Positions 17,050-26,429 of a stretch of DNA of 64,000 bases are shown here, in pieces. How positions within the stretch are numbered: the stretch's first letter is position 1; each line of letters begins with the position of its first letter. Position numbers and translations under genes: made by a program. The DNA is taken from contig NZ_CP049256.1 in the NCBI RefSeq assembly GCF_011046485.1, positions 806,001 to 870,000 on the forward strand, in the 5' to 3' direction. The notes beneath the pieces were generated by a model. It worked only from the letters and a program-made list of their open reading frames with translations. It did not search any database and was not told where the DNA came from. This DNA comes from Microbacterium sp. 4R-513. GTDB taxonomy: Bacteria > Actinomycetota > Actinomycetes > Actinomycetales > Microbacteriaceae.

Positions 17050-19956
17050 CTAGCCGCAGGACCTCGCGGCATAGGCGATCTCGTGGGTGGCTTCGGCGCT
17101 GCCGCGTGCCGTCACCTCGACGCTTCCGGCCGCGATCTGCGCCTGGCGCGTGGTCAGCGCCGCCGAGACGGTCTTGCCGGGCTGGACCGACGCGAACGAC
17201 TTCGAGCCGAAGGGGCTCGCGACCTCGACGGCGAGGGGCGCGGCATCCGTGTTCGTGACGGATGCCACGACCGTGACCTTGCCCGAGACGCACCGGGTCG
17301 TGACCGACGACTCGACGGAGGGGCCCGCCGGCGGCGCCGACGCGAGGACGCCCGACACGGCGATCTCGGGGAGCTTCACGTAGGTCGCGGGCGTCGCGAA
17401 GACGAGGCGGACTGCCGTCGCGACGACCGGCGTGAAGCTCGCGGTGGTCGACGTGCCGTTCGCGGCGATGGGTACCCCCGTGGCCGTCGTGTCGTGCCAG
17501 CGCCCGTCGACTCCGCGATAGCTGACGTCGACCGTCTTCGGCGAGCCCTCGGTGTTCGTGAAGGCGAGGCTCGAGACCTCGTAGGCGGTGCCCGTCGTGA
17601 GCGTGAAGCCGACGGACGTGCGCGACGAGAGCGCGCTCGCCCAAGTCGACCACGGTGTGCTCGCGCTGCCGTCGCAGGCGTTGGCCGCGGGGAAGGTCTC
17701 CCACTCCGTCTGCGAGAACGTCGCCGAGACGCTCGCGCCGGGAACGCGGCAGACGTTGCCGCCCTGAGCCGCGGCACCCTGGATCTGCACCTCCGAGATC
17801 GACTGCCACACGTTGGTCGCCGTCTGCAGCTGCAGCCGGATGCCGGTCGTGGCCGGGAGGCTCGAGACGTCGAGCGTCGCGACCGGTGCCGTCATGGCCG
17901 TCTGGTCGAGCGTCGCGCTGATCTGCGTGTCGACCCACGCCCCGTCGGCCTTGTACTGCACCTTGATCGTCGACGGCCACGAGGTCGTGCCGTCGCGGTA
18001 CGTGTGCAGGAGGATCGTGCGCGGGCGCTGCGCCGTCGGCCAGTCGAAGGCGAGCCAGCTGTTCTTGGGGAACACACCGCCCGAGAGCCAGTCGTCCCAG
18101 CCCTTGCCCTTGACGTTGAGGTCGACGACGGTGCGTGCCAGATCCTGCCGGCTCGAGGCCGTCACGCTGGCGCCGGGCGCGATGTTCGCGACGCCGTAGT
18201 CCCACACGTCCACCGTGCGGGTCACGCGGCGGCCGGGGCCGAAGTCGGCATCGGCTGCGAGGATGCCGGTGATCCTCGTCGTCCCGAGCGCGTCGAAGGA
18301 TGCATCCCACTGCACGGCGACATCGCGGGTCTCGCCGTCGACCTCGATCTTCAGGCTCTTCGGCAGCGCCTCGGCGGGCGACGACCCGAGTCGGACGGCC
18401 TCGGGGATCGAGGCATCCACGAGGCGCCAGATCTTGGCGCCGGCGCCCTTGTCATCCCAGTACGACGGATCCCAGCCGTCGCCCCAGCGGGCGGGATCCT
18501 CGGCGGCGGGATTGCGCATCTCGAGCGCGCCGTCCGCCGCGACGGTGAGGGGAAGCCAGACGTAGGTCGAGTCGGACTTGCCCTCGTTCCAGCGGTCGCC
18601 CATGTAGACGTACTTGCCGGGGCCGAGCGTCAGGACGTTGGTCGACTGCGAGCCGAAGGTCGTGCGCCGGGCATCGCCGACCGACAGGAGTCCGTCGCCG
18701 CCCTCGGGGATGGAGTTGTAGGCGACGCTCTCGTACGGATCGTCGGACTTGACGCCACGGATCCAGCTGCCGAGCAGGTCGTCGGCGCTGTAGTAGGTCT
18801 GCGGGTTGGGCGCCCAGCCCGTGGCCCCGGACGCGAGCGCGTAGTACTTGCCGCCGTGCGTGAAGAGGGCGGGCGCCTCGAGGTGACCGCACTCCTTGAC
18901 GATCTGGAAGTCGACGCCGCGGACGGGCGCGTCGGCCGTGCCGTCCGCGAACAGGTGCGGGTACCGCCCACTCTCCGAGTACTGGAACGTGTAGCTCCCG
19001 CTCGCGCCGAACGAGCCCATGCGAACCGGGTCGGTCGAGGTCGTGTGCTCGACGTTCGTGTAGTCGTCGTCGAGCTTCGCGACGTACAGGGAGTAATTCT
19101 CCTCCGACGAGTAGACGATGTACGCCGATCCGTCGGCATCCTGGAACACCGTCATGTCGCGGGCCTGACCGGGGACGGCGCTCGATGTGCAGGCTTGATA
19201 GTTCGAGCGGTTGTAGAGGCGATAGGCGCCCGTCATCTTGAACGGGCCCGCGGGGCTGTCGGCGACCGCCACGGCGGCCATCGACCGCGCGTACATCGAG
19301 CCGCCCGCCGAGGTGCGGCCGTCAGCATGCCACCACATGACCCACTTGCCGGTCTTGTCGTTGTGGAGCACCTTGGGCCGCTCGAAGATCGCGGTGTAGG
19401 TCCAGTTCTGGTCGGTGTTGAGGTAGTACGACAGCGACTGGACGAGCCCCGTCTTCGGCTGACCCGCGCCGTCGACCGTGCCGTACAGATCGACGAAGTA
19501 CGGGTCCGTCGTCAGCTGGGCGCTGTTCGAGACGCCGCGCAGCGCCGTGCCGAGGTTCTCCCAGTTGTGCGTGTCGGTCGAGCGGTAGACCGAGACGCCC
19601 GGGCTGCCGTAATAGCCGTTCGTGCGGTCCTCGCCGTACCAGTAGTAGACGGTCTCGCCGTTCTCCTCGGCCGTGACGATCTGCCCGCCGTGCGCCTGGA
19701 TGTGCCGGCCCTGCGTGTCGTACCAGTAAGGCTGGAAGTAGCCCGCCGAGCCCGCGCCGGGATCGGCGATCGCGGGATAGTCCTCGTAGACCGGCGGCGG
19801 GTCGGTACGGGGGACGCCGTCGGCGGGGTCGGTCACGACGGCGGCCGGGGTGACGGCGGCCGGGGTGAGGGCGGCGGCGGGGGCCGAGGCCGCGACGACG
19901 GACGAGACGAGCAGCGCCCCGATCGCCCACGACGCGGCAGCACGCAGGTGGTTCAT
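17050..19956 (-). CDS. Secreted GH43-like glycosidase with carbohydrate-binding modules
   Basis: A 968-residue exported enzyme. A signal peptide (about 1-30, ending APAAA) precedes a five-bladed propeller with RHIQAHGGQIV, VYYWYGEDRTNGYYG, FERPKVLHN and GHLEAPALF (about 80-430), which matches the GH43 groups containing exo-beta-1,3-galactanases (subfamily 24/34-like). Then follow a bacterial Ig-like/BIg4 segment (about 510-590), an F5/8-type discoidin-like domain (about 590-730), a second beta-sandwich (about 732-865) and a C-terminal two-cysteine module (885-968) shared with two other enzymes here. The likely role is trimming galactan side chains or backbone of arabinogalactan outside the cell. 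Start ATG 19956 gives the signal peptide. A terminator precedes it, so it may be transcribed apart from the next gene. Confidence 0.85.
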   Translation of the reverse strand: MNHLRAAASWAIGALLVSSVVAASAPAAALTPAAVTPAAVVTDPADGVPRTDPPPVYEDYPAIADPGAGSAGYFQPYWYDTQGRHIQAHGGQIVTAEENGETVYYWYGEDRTNGYYGSPGVSVYRSTDTHNWENLGTALRGVSNSAQLTTDPYFVDLYGTVDGAGQPKTGLVQSLSYYLNTDQNWTYTAIFERPKVLHNDKTGKWVMWWHADGRTSAGGSMYARSMAAVAVADSPAGPFKMTGAYRLYNRSNYQACTSSAVPGQARDMTVFQDADGSAYIVYSSEENYSLYVAKLDDDYTNVEHTTSTDPVRMGSFGASGSYTFQYSESGRYPHLFADGTADAPVRGVDFQIVKECGHLEAPALFTHGGKYYALASGATGWAPNPQTYYSADDLLGSWIRGVKSDDPYESVAYNSIPEGGDGLLSVGDARRTTFGSQSTNVLTLGPGKYVYMGDRWNEGKSDSTYVWLPLTVAADGALEMRNPAAEDPARWGDGWDPSYWDDKGAGAKIWRLVDASIPEAVRLGSSPAEALPKSLKIEVDGETRDVAVQWDASFDALGTTRITGILAADADFGPGRRVTRTVDVWDYGVANIAPGASVTASSRQDLARTVVDLNVKGKGWDDWLSGGVFPKNSWLAFDWPTAQRPRTILLHTYRDGTTSWPSTIKVQYKADGAWVDTQISATLDQTAMTAPVATLDVSSLPATTGIRLQLQTATNVWQSISEVQIQGAAAQGGNVCRVPGASVSATFSQTEWETFPAANACDGSASTPWSTWASALSSRTSVGFTLTTGTAYEVSSLAFTNTEGSPKTVDVSYRGVDGRWHDTTATGVPIAANGTSTTASFTPVVATAVRLVFATPATYVKLPEIAVSGVLASAPPAGPSVESSVTTRCVSGKVTVVASVTNTDAAPLAVEVASPFGSKSFASVQPGKTVSAALTTRQAQIAAGSVEVTARGSAEATHEIAYAARSCG

Positions 19957-20008
19957 GGTCGGTCCACTTCCTTCATCGGTGTGTGAGAGCGGCTGCGGCG
20001 CAGAGCGG

Positions 20009-20041
20009 AGGATGCCGCGACCCCGGCCGGGCCGCGGCATC
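20009..20041 (-). terminator. Terminator after the GH59-like gene
   Basis: GGATGCCGCG (20009-20018) pairs with CGCGGCATCC (20032-20041) around a GC-rich loop. It lies just downstream of the 20052 stop and upstream of the 19956 start, so it may separate transcription of the two large secreted enzymes. Confidence 0.6.
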
Positions 20042-20051
20042 CCTCGGTCGG

Positions 20052-23000
20052 CTAGCCGCAGGGGAACGCGTCGAACGACTCCGTGATGGGGCCGCGAGTC
20101 GTCCCCGTGGCGTCCTCGGGTAGCGTGAGCGTCACGTCGCCCGCCGGGATCGAGGCCTGGCGCGTCGTGAAGGCGAACGAGGTCGACTTCCCGGCCGCGA
20201 GGTCGGCGATCTGCTTCGTACCCCAGGGCGTTGCGAGAGACCCGCTGAGCTTCGCATCGCTCTTGTTCGTGACGGTCGCGGCGACGACGACCTTGCCCGC
20301 GACGCAGCGCTGCGTGACCGTGACGGCCGCCGGCGGCGTGACGTTCTTCACGGCGAGCCACGAGATGACGGGCTTCTCGGCGCCTGCGCCCTCGTTGGTC
20401 ACGAGGTATTCGACCGTCGCCGGCGCGTCGAGCGTGAAGGTCAGGTCGGCCGCGAGGGGCGTGTTCGCACCCGAGAGCGGGACGCTGCCCTTCGCGAGCT
20501 CGACGCCTCCCGCCGAGACCGTCTGGTACATCGTGCGGTTGAGGTTCCACCACTCGGTGAAGCCGCCCGTGAGCGTGTACGTGCCGGCGTCGAGGGGTAG
20601 ACGGTAGATCAGCTTCGTCGTGTCCTGGTAGTAGCCGGTCGAGTACTTGTCGTTGATGTCTGTCGTGCCCTTGACCTTCATCCCGTCGGCGACATAGCCC
20701 CACTGGTCCGCGGATGCCGAGGCCTGGTCGATCCTGTCGTTCCGCAGCGTCGGCACCGCCTTCTTCACGGCGGCGTACTGCGGCGAGTCCGCGCCACCCG
20801 TCCCCGCGTCGATGTAGTAGACGAGGCGGGAGGGAATGACCTCGAACGAGGCGATGATCGGCTGGCCGCTGCCGGTGAGGCGTCCCGTGACGGTGAGCTT
20901 CGCGTACTCCGTCCGAGGCTGGGCGACGGATGCCGCCTCCCACGTGACGGCGGTCGCCGTGCCGGCGACGTCGACCTTCGCGGGCAGCGCGTCCTCGACC
21001 CCGAGGGCACCCTGCACGCCGAGGTCGCGCGGGAGGCTCTGCACGTAGACGAGCGCGAGGCGGGCGTTGTAGCCGCTCGTGCCGTTCGTGCCGAACTCGA
21101 GGTCGACGACGCCGGCCGTGTCGAGGGTCACGGACTGCGCGACCGGCGTCGCAGTGCCCGTCGAGACGGCGGTCTTCGTCGTCGCCTTGCCGGCCGCCGT
21201 CACCTTCGAGTAGACGTTCGTCGTCAGCCCCGCACGCGGCGCCTGCACCCCGACGACGTTGTACGTGCCCGCGGGGAGCGTCAGGTGGTACGTGACGGGC
21301 TTGTTGTAGTCGGCGCCCACGTACGACGAGCCCCAGTCGGCGGGGGTCCCCGCCGCGAGCGTCGTCGCGGTCGTGGAGTAGCCCCACGTCGTGCCGGCGG
21401 TCGTGCCGTCCCACTTCTGGTCGCTCGTGGCGTTGAGGAGGTTCGGGAACGCGCTCTTCGCGGCCGCGTACACCGAGCCCGCGGGCGCCCCCGACGAACC
21501 GGAGTCGATGAAGTACGCGAGGTCCGCGGGCAGCACGACGACCGTGGCGCTGAAGCGCTGGTAGACGCCTGCCCCTGTCTTCTCGGTCGTGCGCCCCGTG
21601 GCGGCGAACGATGCGAGCTCGGCCGTGGTCTTGGCGGCGTCGACCGACCCGAGGCTCCACGTGGCCTTGGTGTCGGCGCCGGCGATCGTGACGTTCGCGG
21701 GGAGCTTGCGATCCTTGGTCGTGACGGTCACGACGCCGAGGTCGATGACATCGGCGCTCACGTCCTTCGGCGTGAGGCGGTCGGCCGCGGCCGACAGACG
21801 CGCCGCGATCGCCGCGGCGCCCTCCGCGTCGAGGCCGTAGGCGGCCCGATCGGCGACGGCGGCCTTCGCGTCGGCGAGCACCGCCGCGAAGACGGCCCAC
21901 GTGTCGGCGCTGTAGTCCGCCTCGACGAGACCCTTCACGGAGTCGACGAGCGTCGAGAGGGCCGTCGTGTCGACCTTGCTCGAGTCCGCGTTCGCCTTGA
22001 TGACGCCCACGGCGTCGATGTTGATCGACTCCGCGTTGGCGGTCTTCACGACGACGGTGTGAGCGCCGTTCTTCAGGCCGCGCAGCGTGAACGCGGTGCG
22101 CTCGCTGCCCGCACTGTATGTCGGCGCGGACGCCACGACCTGCACGCCGTCCACGACGACGTCGAGCGTAGGCGTGCCGGAGTTCGTGCCGATGATGTCC
22201 AGCCCCGTGCCGGCGAAGGCGTAGGTGAGCGCCGCGCCCTTGGCCGTGCTCTTGGAGGCCGTGCGCTGCCACTCGAACATGCCCTGGCCGTTGACGTGGC
22301 TCCAGTTCGCGTCGAAGCTCAGGACCTTCTTGGAGGCGTCGGCCCAGCTGGTCTGGTGCATGCCGTCGATGACGTCGGTGTAGTACGGCGTGTAGCCGGG
22401 CACCGGCACGACCTTCAGGTTGTCGAACTGCACGAAGTTGAAGCTCGAGCCCAGCTGGATGCGGCCCGTCGCCTGCGGCGCGGGATCCGTGTAGCTCGCG
22501 ACCTCGACGCCGTTGACGGATGCCGTGTACTTGGCGCCCGCGACCGTGACGGCGAGGTTGTTCCACACGCCCGCCCCCGTCTTGAAGGCCGCGGCGGCCG
22601 GTACGGTGCCCGTCGACAGCGTGCTGCCGAACCGCATCAGCGTCCACGCGCCGTTCGCGTCGACCTTGAGCTCCGCGGCCGACACGCTCTGGCCGTTGGC
22701 CGTGCCGCCCTGCTCGCGCGCGCCGACCGTCGCGTACGGGGATCCGGATGCCTCGAACAGCACGTCGGCCGAGACTGTGTAGTTCGCCCAGCGGTAGTCG
22801 CCGATCGTCGTCTTGGGGTCGCCGCTGTTCCAGGCGCTGCCGGCCATGCCGGGGCCGACCTGCTGACGCAGCACGCGTCCGTGCGCGGCATCCGCTGTCG
22901 CGACCGACTCGAACGCGCCGTTCGTGTCGTTCGTGTAGCGCGGCGTCGCGCCGTTGTCCTCGGTCTGCACCGACGGGGTGCCGGCCGGCTTGGCCTTGTC

Positions 23001-24908
23001 GCCTCGCGCTTCGAGGAACGACTGGCCCGAGTCGACGAGCTGCTTCGTGTCGGGGTCGTAGCCCTTGATGTTCGCGAGGCCCGCGTAGTCGAAGTCGTCG
23101 GCGTAGAGCGTGCCGTCGCCGGTCACGCCGTTGACGCTCCCCGAGGCATCCGTGTCGAGGACGTCACGGCCGCCGTCGGCCGCCGTGTACTCCTTCGAGG
23201 TCGGCAGCGAGCTGCCGTAGCCCTCCTTGGCGACGAGCGTGCCGTCGGCCCGCTTCGTCGCGTGGTCGAGCGACGTCGCGGTGACCGTCGACCAGGGCCT
23301 GACCGTGACGGAGTACATCCCGGCGCCGTCGGGCGAGACCTCTGCGACGGGCTGCAGGTAGTTCGCGTCGTACGCCTCGCCGGCGTCGGCGGCGCGCGTC
23401 TGCCACAACTCGACCGTCTGGTCGGCGCCGAGGTTCAGGTCCTTCGCCGTGATCCGGTAGATCTTGGTGAACTTGCTGTCGTTGACGATGACGGTCGAGA
23501 AGTCGCTCGCATCGGGGGCGGCCAGCGTCGTGTACGACGCCCCGCCCGCGCGGGCGCCGCCGGGCGGGTTGCCCGTGCCGAGCTCGCTGCCCGAGGCCTT
23601 CGGGATCGCTCGCCAGATGCCCGCGGTGTTGTCGTCGTTCTCCCAGCCGAGCTTCGCGAACTGCGTGAACTGCTCGAGCACGGCGAGTCCGCCGTCGTAG
23701 TAGAGCCAGCCCGACCACGGGTCGCGCGCATTGACGAGCTCTTTCGAGGAGTACTGGAAGCCGTCGTAGAACGAGCCGATCGCCGGCTGGAAGATGTTCA
23801 TCGTCCGCCGCGAGGCGTTGAACCCGGTCGTGACCCAGTTGCCCATCTCGAGGGCGCTGTTCGTGCCGCCGAACTGCGTGCCGAAGCCGCCCTGCTCGTC
23901 GCTCGCGTTGTTGTTGGGGCGGTCCGCGGAGCTCGAGAAGGTCGACTGGCCCTCCGAGTTCCAGACCTCGCGGTCGAGCTGCTCGGCGATCTTCTTCATG
24001 TTGCCCGCGCTGTCGTCGGCGCTGGAGTAGTGGAAGCCGATGATGTCCACGGCGTCGCGGAGCGACGAGTCGGTCGCCGAGGTCATGGCGTTGCCCAGCG
24101 CGACCGGCGGGGTGCCGACGGTGTCGCCGGCGATCGTCCGGATGCCGTTGAAGAGCGTCTTCTCCTCGGGGGTCTTGAAGCCGTTGTTCGGGTCGCCTGC
24201 TGTGGCGCCCTCGTATCCCTTCACATCGCCCCGCACCCAGCCCGCGAAGTTCTTGTAGAGCTGCTGCTCGGGATTGCCGGTCTCGTTGGTATCCGGGTTG
24301 ATCGAGTCGACCATGACGCCGTACTGGCGGTACGCGGCCAGCACCGTGTTCTTGAACCAGATGTACTGGTCGGCGTGGCTCGTCACCCACGTCGGGCGGT
24401 TCCATCGCAGAAGGCTCAGGTGGATGTCGCCGTGAGCGACGAGCTGGGCGTCCGCGGCGAGCTGGAAGCCGGGCTCCCGGAGGACGTTGGGGTACTCGTC
24501 GCGGCTGCGCATCGTGGCGGCGTTCGGGCCGGTCGAGGTGTTGCGGTCGTTCCCCATCTCGATCTTGACGGTGTTCATGATGGGGTGGTCGCCGCCGAAC
24601 AGCGTCTCGATGAGCTCCCAGTACTTCTCGGGATGCTGCGACTTGTAGTCGAGGAGCAGGGCGCTCGTCGAGTTCGCCGACAGGACGCCGAAGCCCTTGA
24701 ACGTCAGCCCGTTCCGGTTCAGCGCCGCGGCCGCGACATCAGCACCGTCGACGGTGATGCTCACCGGGTCGGCGCCGGCCGCCTGCGCGGCGGTGGGGAC
24801 GCTCAGCGGAGCGACGATCGCCGCCGCGGTGACGGCGGCGGCCAGTGCCGCGCGAAACGTCCGTGAATCCCTGCCGCCCCGAGGGCGAGGCATCCTTGCC
24901 TCCGACAT
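20052..24908 (-). CDS. Large secreted GH59/clan GH-A-like galactosidase, multidomain
   Basis: A 1618-residue exported enzyme. The signal peptide (1-44, ending PTAAQA) is followed by a TIM barrel with FKGFGVLSANSTSALLLDY, NTVKIEMGNDRNT, SLLRWNRPTWV, putative acid/base Glu209 in DTNETGNPEQ and putative nucleophile Glu319 in VWNSEGQS. The barrel, the following beta-sandwich and a lectin-like domain (about 700-840) have the order seen in GH59 galactocerebrosidase-type enzymes. C-terminal additions are a second sandwich (about 846-970), a FIVAR helix bundle (about 975-1045), two BIg4-type Ig units (about 1050-1125 and 1293-1353) each followed by a carbohydrate-binding-like region, and the two-cysteine C-terminal module (1531-1618). 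ATG 24908 has GGAGAG five bases upstream. Probable beta-galactosidase-type activity on arabinogalactan; exact bond unknown. Confidence 0.8.
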   Translation of the reverse strand: MSEARMPRPRGGRDSRTFRAALAAAVTAAAIVAPLSVPTAAQAAGADPVSITVDGADVAAAALNRNGLTFKGFGVLSANSTSALLLDYKSQHPEKYWELIETLFGGDHPIMNTVKIEMGNDRNTSTGPNAATMRSRDEYPNVLREPGFQLAADAQLVAHGDIHLSLLRWNRPTWVTSHADQYIWFKNTVLAAYRQYGVMVDSINPDTNETGNPEQQLYKNFAGWVRGDVKGYEGATAGDPNNGFKTPEEKTLFNGIRTIAGDTVGTPPVALGNAMTSATDSSLRDAVDIIGFHYSSADDSAGNMKKIAEQLDREVWNSEGQSTFSSSADRPNNNASDEQGGFGTQFGGTNSALEMGNWVTTGFNASRRTMNIFQPAIGSFYDGFQYSSKELVNARDPWSGWLYYDGGLAVLEQFTQFAKLGWENDDNTAGIWRAIPKASGSELGTGNPPGGARAGGASYTTLAAPDASDFSTVIVNDSKFTKIYRITAKDLNLGADQTVELWQTRAADAGEAYDANYLQPVAEVSPDGAGMYSVTVRPWSTVTATSLDHATKRADGTLVAKEGYGSSLPTSKEYTAADGGRDVLDTDASGSVNGVTGDGTLYADDFDYAGLANIKGYDPDTKQLVDSGQSFLEARGDKAKPAGTPSVQTEDNGATPRYTNDTNGAFESVATADAAHGRVLRQQVGPGMAGSAWNSGDPKTTIGDYRWANYTVSADVLFEASGSPYATVGAREQGGTANGQSVSAAELKVDANGAWTLMRFGSTLSTGTVPAAAAFKTGAGVWNNLAVTVAGAKYTASVNGVEVASYTDPAPQATGRIQLGSSFNFVQFDNLKVVPVPGYTPYYTDVIDGMHQTSWADASKKVLSFDANWSHVNGQGMFEWQRTASKSTAKGAALTYAFAGTGLDIIGTNSGTPTLDVVVDGVQVVASAPTYSAGSERTAFTLRGLKNGAHTVVVKTANAESINIDAVGVIKANADSSKVDTTALSTLVDSVKGLVEADYSADTWAVFAAVLADAKAAVADRAAYGLDAEGAAAIAARLSAAADRLTPKDVSADVIDLGVVTVTTKDRKLPANVTIAGADTKATWSLGSVDAAKTTAELASFAATGRTTEKTGAGVYQRFSATVVVLPADLAYFIDSGSSGAPAGSVYAAAKSAFPNLLNATSDQKWDGTTAGTTWGYSTTATTLAAGTPADWGSSYVGADYNKPVTYHLTLPAGTYNVVGVQAPRAGLTTNVYSKVTAAGKATTKTAVSTGTATPVAQSVTLDTAGVVDLEFGTNGTSGYNARLALVYVQSLPRDLGVQGALGVEDALPAKVDVAGTATAVTWEAASVAQPRTEYAKLTVTGRLTGSGQPIIASFEVIPSRLVYYIDAGTGGADSPQYAAVKKAVPTLRNDRIDQASASADQWGYVADGMKVKGTTDINDKYSTGYYQDTTKLIYRLPLDAGTYTLTGGFTEWWNLNRTMYQTVSAGGVELAKGSVPLSGANTPLAADLTFTLDAPATVEYLVTNEGAGAEKPVISWLAVKNVTPPAAVTVTQRCVAGKVVVAATVTNKSDAKLSGSLATPWGTKQIADLAAGKSTSFAFTTRQASIPAGDVTLTLPEDATGTTRGPITESFDAFPCG

Positions 24909-25043
24909 CTGCGCTCTCCGTTTCGCGTGTGCTGTCGTCGGCGGTCCGTCCTGGCCCGTCGACGCGGGCACGACGACGTGCCCGAGCGAGATTTTGCCGT
25001 GTTACCGCGAACGAAGGAACAATTCGAACACATTCGGTCATGC

Positions 25044-25072
25044 TTGAATCGATCCGAACCTCGCGATAGCCT
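25044..25072 (+). promoter_or_regulatory. Probable promoter of the chimeric regulator gene
   Basis: TTGAAT (25044-25049), 17-nt spacer and TAGCCT (25067-25072), 9 nt before ATG 25082, which lacks a ribosome site; the transcript may be leaderless. The upstream part of the 24909-25081 gap is unusually AT-rich and carries CGAA/TTCG half-sites (CGAACACATTCGG at 25026-25038), candidate operators for the regulator itself and for the divergent GH59-like gene. Confidence 0.45.
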
Positions 25073-25081
25073 CCTCGTGAC

Positions 25082-26194
25082 ATGGATGACGCGACAGACC
25101 GGCCATCGTTCGGGCTCTCCCGCCGGGAGCGCATCCTCGACGAGCTGCGCCGCACGGGTGCGGTGCGGGTCAGCGACCTCGCGCGAGAGCTCGGTGTCGC
25201 CGAGCTCACGGTCCGCCGCGACATCAGCCACCTCGCCGACCGCGGTCTGCTCAGCCGTGTGCACGGCGGTGCGACGCTGCGCAGCCGTCTCGACACCACC
25301 GTGCCCGCGGCAGCCGCCGTCGCCGCCCCGATCCGCTTCCGCGTCGGAATGGTGACCCCCTCGCTCAGCTACTACTGGCCGCACATCATCGTCGGCGCCC
25401 GTGCGGCGGCGACCGAGCTGGGCGTGCAGCTCATCCTGCGCGGAGCGAGCTACTCCGTCGACGACCAGCGTCGGCAGATCGCCTCGCTCGTCCAGTCCGG
25501 CGGTCTGCACGGCCTGATCGCAGCGCCCGAGACGGCGGGCGCTGACGGGCAGGCCCTCCTGCAGTGGCTCGAGTCGCTTCCCATCCCGGTCGTCCTCGCC
25601 GAGCGGCGCGCCCCGTCCGCCCTCGCTCTGACGAGCCTCGAATGGGTCACGACCGACCATGTCTTCGGCGGATCGCTGGCCGCCGACCACCTCGCATCTC
25701 TCGGGCACCGCCGGGTGGGCATCATCACGTCGTCCGGCTCGCCGACGTCGTTCCACCTGCGCCGGGGATGGACTCGCGCGACCGCCGAGCTCGGCCTCGA
25801 ATGCCCCGTCGACGTCGATGCCTCCCTCGATGCGATGGACGGCGACTCGCGCGACGCTCTCATCGCCGACGTGCTGGCGCGCTGCCGCGGCACCTCGACC
25901 ACCGCGCTGCTCATCCACTCCGACCCGCAGGCGGTGCTGCTGCAGCAGCACGCGCGCGACCACGGCTGGTCGATCCCCCACGACCTCGCGATCATCGCGT
26001 ACGACGACGAGGTGGCGCAGAGCGCCGAACCGCCCATCACGGCCCTCCGCCCACCCAAGCAGCACATCGGCCGGCTCGCGGTCGAGACCATGGTCGACCG
26101 CCTCACCGACAGCGGCCACCGGCCGGTCCAGCGCACGTACGTGCTGCCCGAGCTGCAGCTGCGCGAGTCGACCGCCGTGCCTGCCCGGGTCTGA
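25082..26194 (+). CDS. DeoR-type HTH fused to LacI-type sugar sensor, regulator
   Basis: A 370-residue regulator with an unusual domain mix. Residues about 10-65 are a DeoR winged helix (ILDELRRTGAVRVSDLAREL, VAELTVRRDISHLADRGLLS, RVHGGA). Instead of the DeoR phosphosugar domain, residues about 85-365 form a periplasmic-binding-like LacI/GalR effector domain (RVGMVTPSLSYYWPHIIVGA, GLIAAPE, TTDHVFGGSLAADHLASLGH, AIIAYDDEVAQ, ALRPPKQHIGRLAVE). A paralogue with the same layout lies at 39851. It diverges from the large GH59-like/GH43-like genes and is the likely regulator of that pair. DeoR-fold DNA binding with a free-sugar sensor suggests induction by imported oligosaccharide. Confidence 0.88.
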   Translation: MDDATDRPSFGLSRRERILDELRRTGAVRVSDLARELGVAELTVRRDISHLADRGLLSRVHGGATLRSRLDTTVPAAAAVAAPIRFRVGMVTPSLSYYWPHIIVGARAAATELGVQLILRGASYSVDDQRRQIASLVQSGGLHGLIAAPETAGADGQALLQWLESLPIPVVLAERRAPSALALTSLEWVTTDHVFGGSLAADHLASLGHRRVGIITSSGSPTSFHLRRGWTRATAELGLECPVDVDASLDAMDGDSRDALIADVLARCRGTSTTALLIHSDPQAVLLQQHARDHGWSIPHDLAIIAYDDEVAQSAEPPITALRPPKQHIGRLAVETMVDRLTDSGHRPVQRTYVLPELQLRESTAVPARV

Positions 26195-26198
26195 CGGC

Positions 26199-26233
26199 GC
26201 CGCGCCGCTGCCGGTTCGAGGCCGCGGCGCGGC
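26199..26233. terminator. Terminator-like hairpin after the regulator
   Basis: GCCGCGCCGC (26199-26208) pairs with GCGGCGCGGC (26224-26233) around a 15-nt loop, starting 5 nt after the regulator stop. Confidence 0.6.
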
Positions 26234-26300
26234 CGGCCCGAGGCATCCGTCGCCCGCGTCGCCCGGGCCGGTGCGAGGCCCTGCTCGCTCGCGGCACAGA

Positions 26301-26380
26301 CCACAGCGCAGGAGATCGCCGCAATGTAGGACGTTTCAGGCCGGATCCGTCCGACGTTGTGGCGATCTCCGACGTTGTGG
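26301..26380. repeat. Palindromic intergenic element, copy A
   Basis: An 80-bp imperfect inverted repeat: the left arm begins CCACAGCGCAGGAGATCGCC and the right arm ends GGCGATCTCCGACGTTGTGG. Each arm is itself a near-tandem duplication of an ACAACGTCGGA-like unit about 19-20 bp apart. It lies between convergent gene ends, 49 bp from the stop of the KDPG aldolase gene. Related copies: 55728-55807, 58063-58143, 59101-59181. Confidence 0.8.
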
Positions 26381-26429
26381 TGAGGGTTCGCGGGCCGGCG
26401 CCGACGGCGCGGCGACGGTGGGCGAGGGG

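Noticed and set aside
16684..24866. Two plus-strand open frames over 1100 codons opposite the secreted enzymes
   Set aside because: Shadow frames; the minus-strand products have signal peptides and catalytic motifs.
26301..26380. Insertion sequence end or transposon
   Set aside because: No transposase frame and only 80 bp; classified as a palindromic repeat instead.
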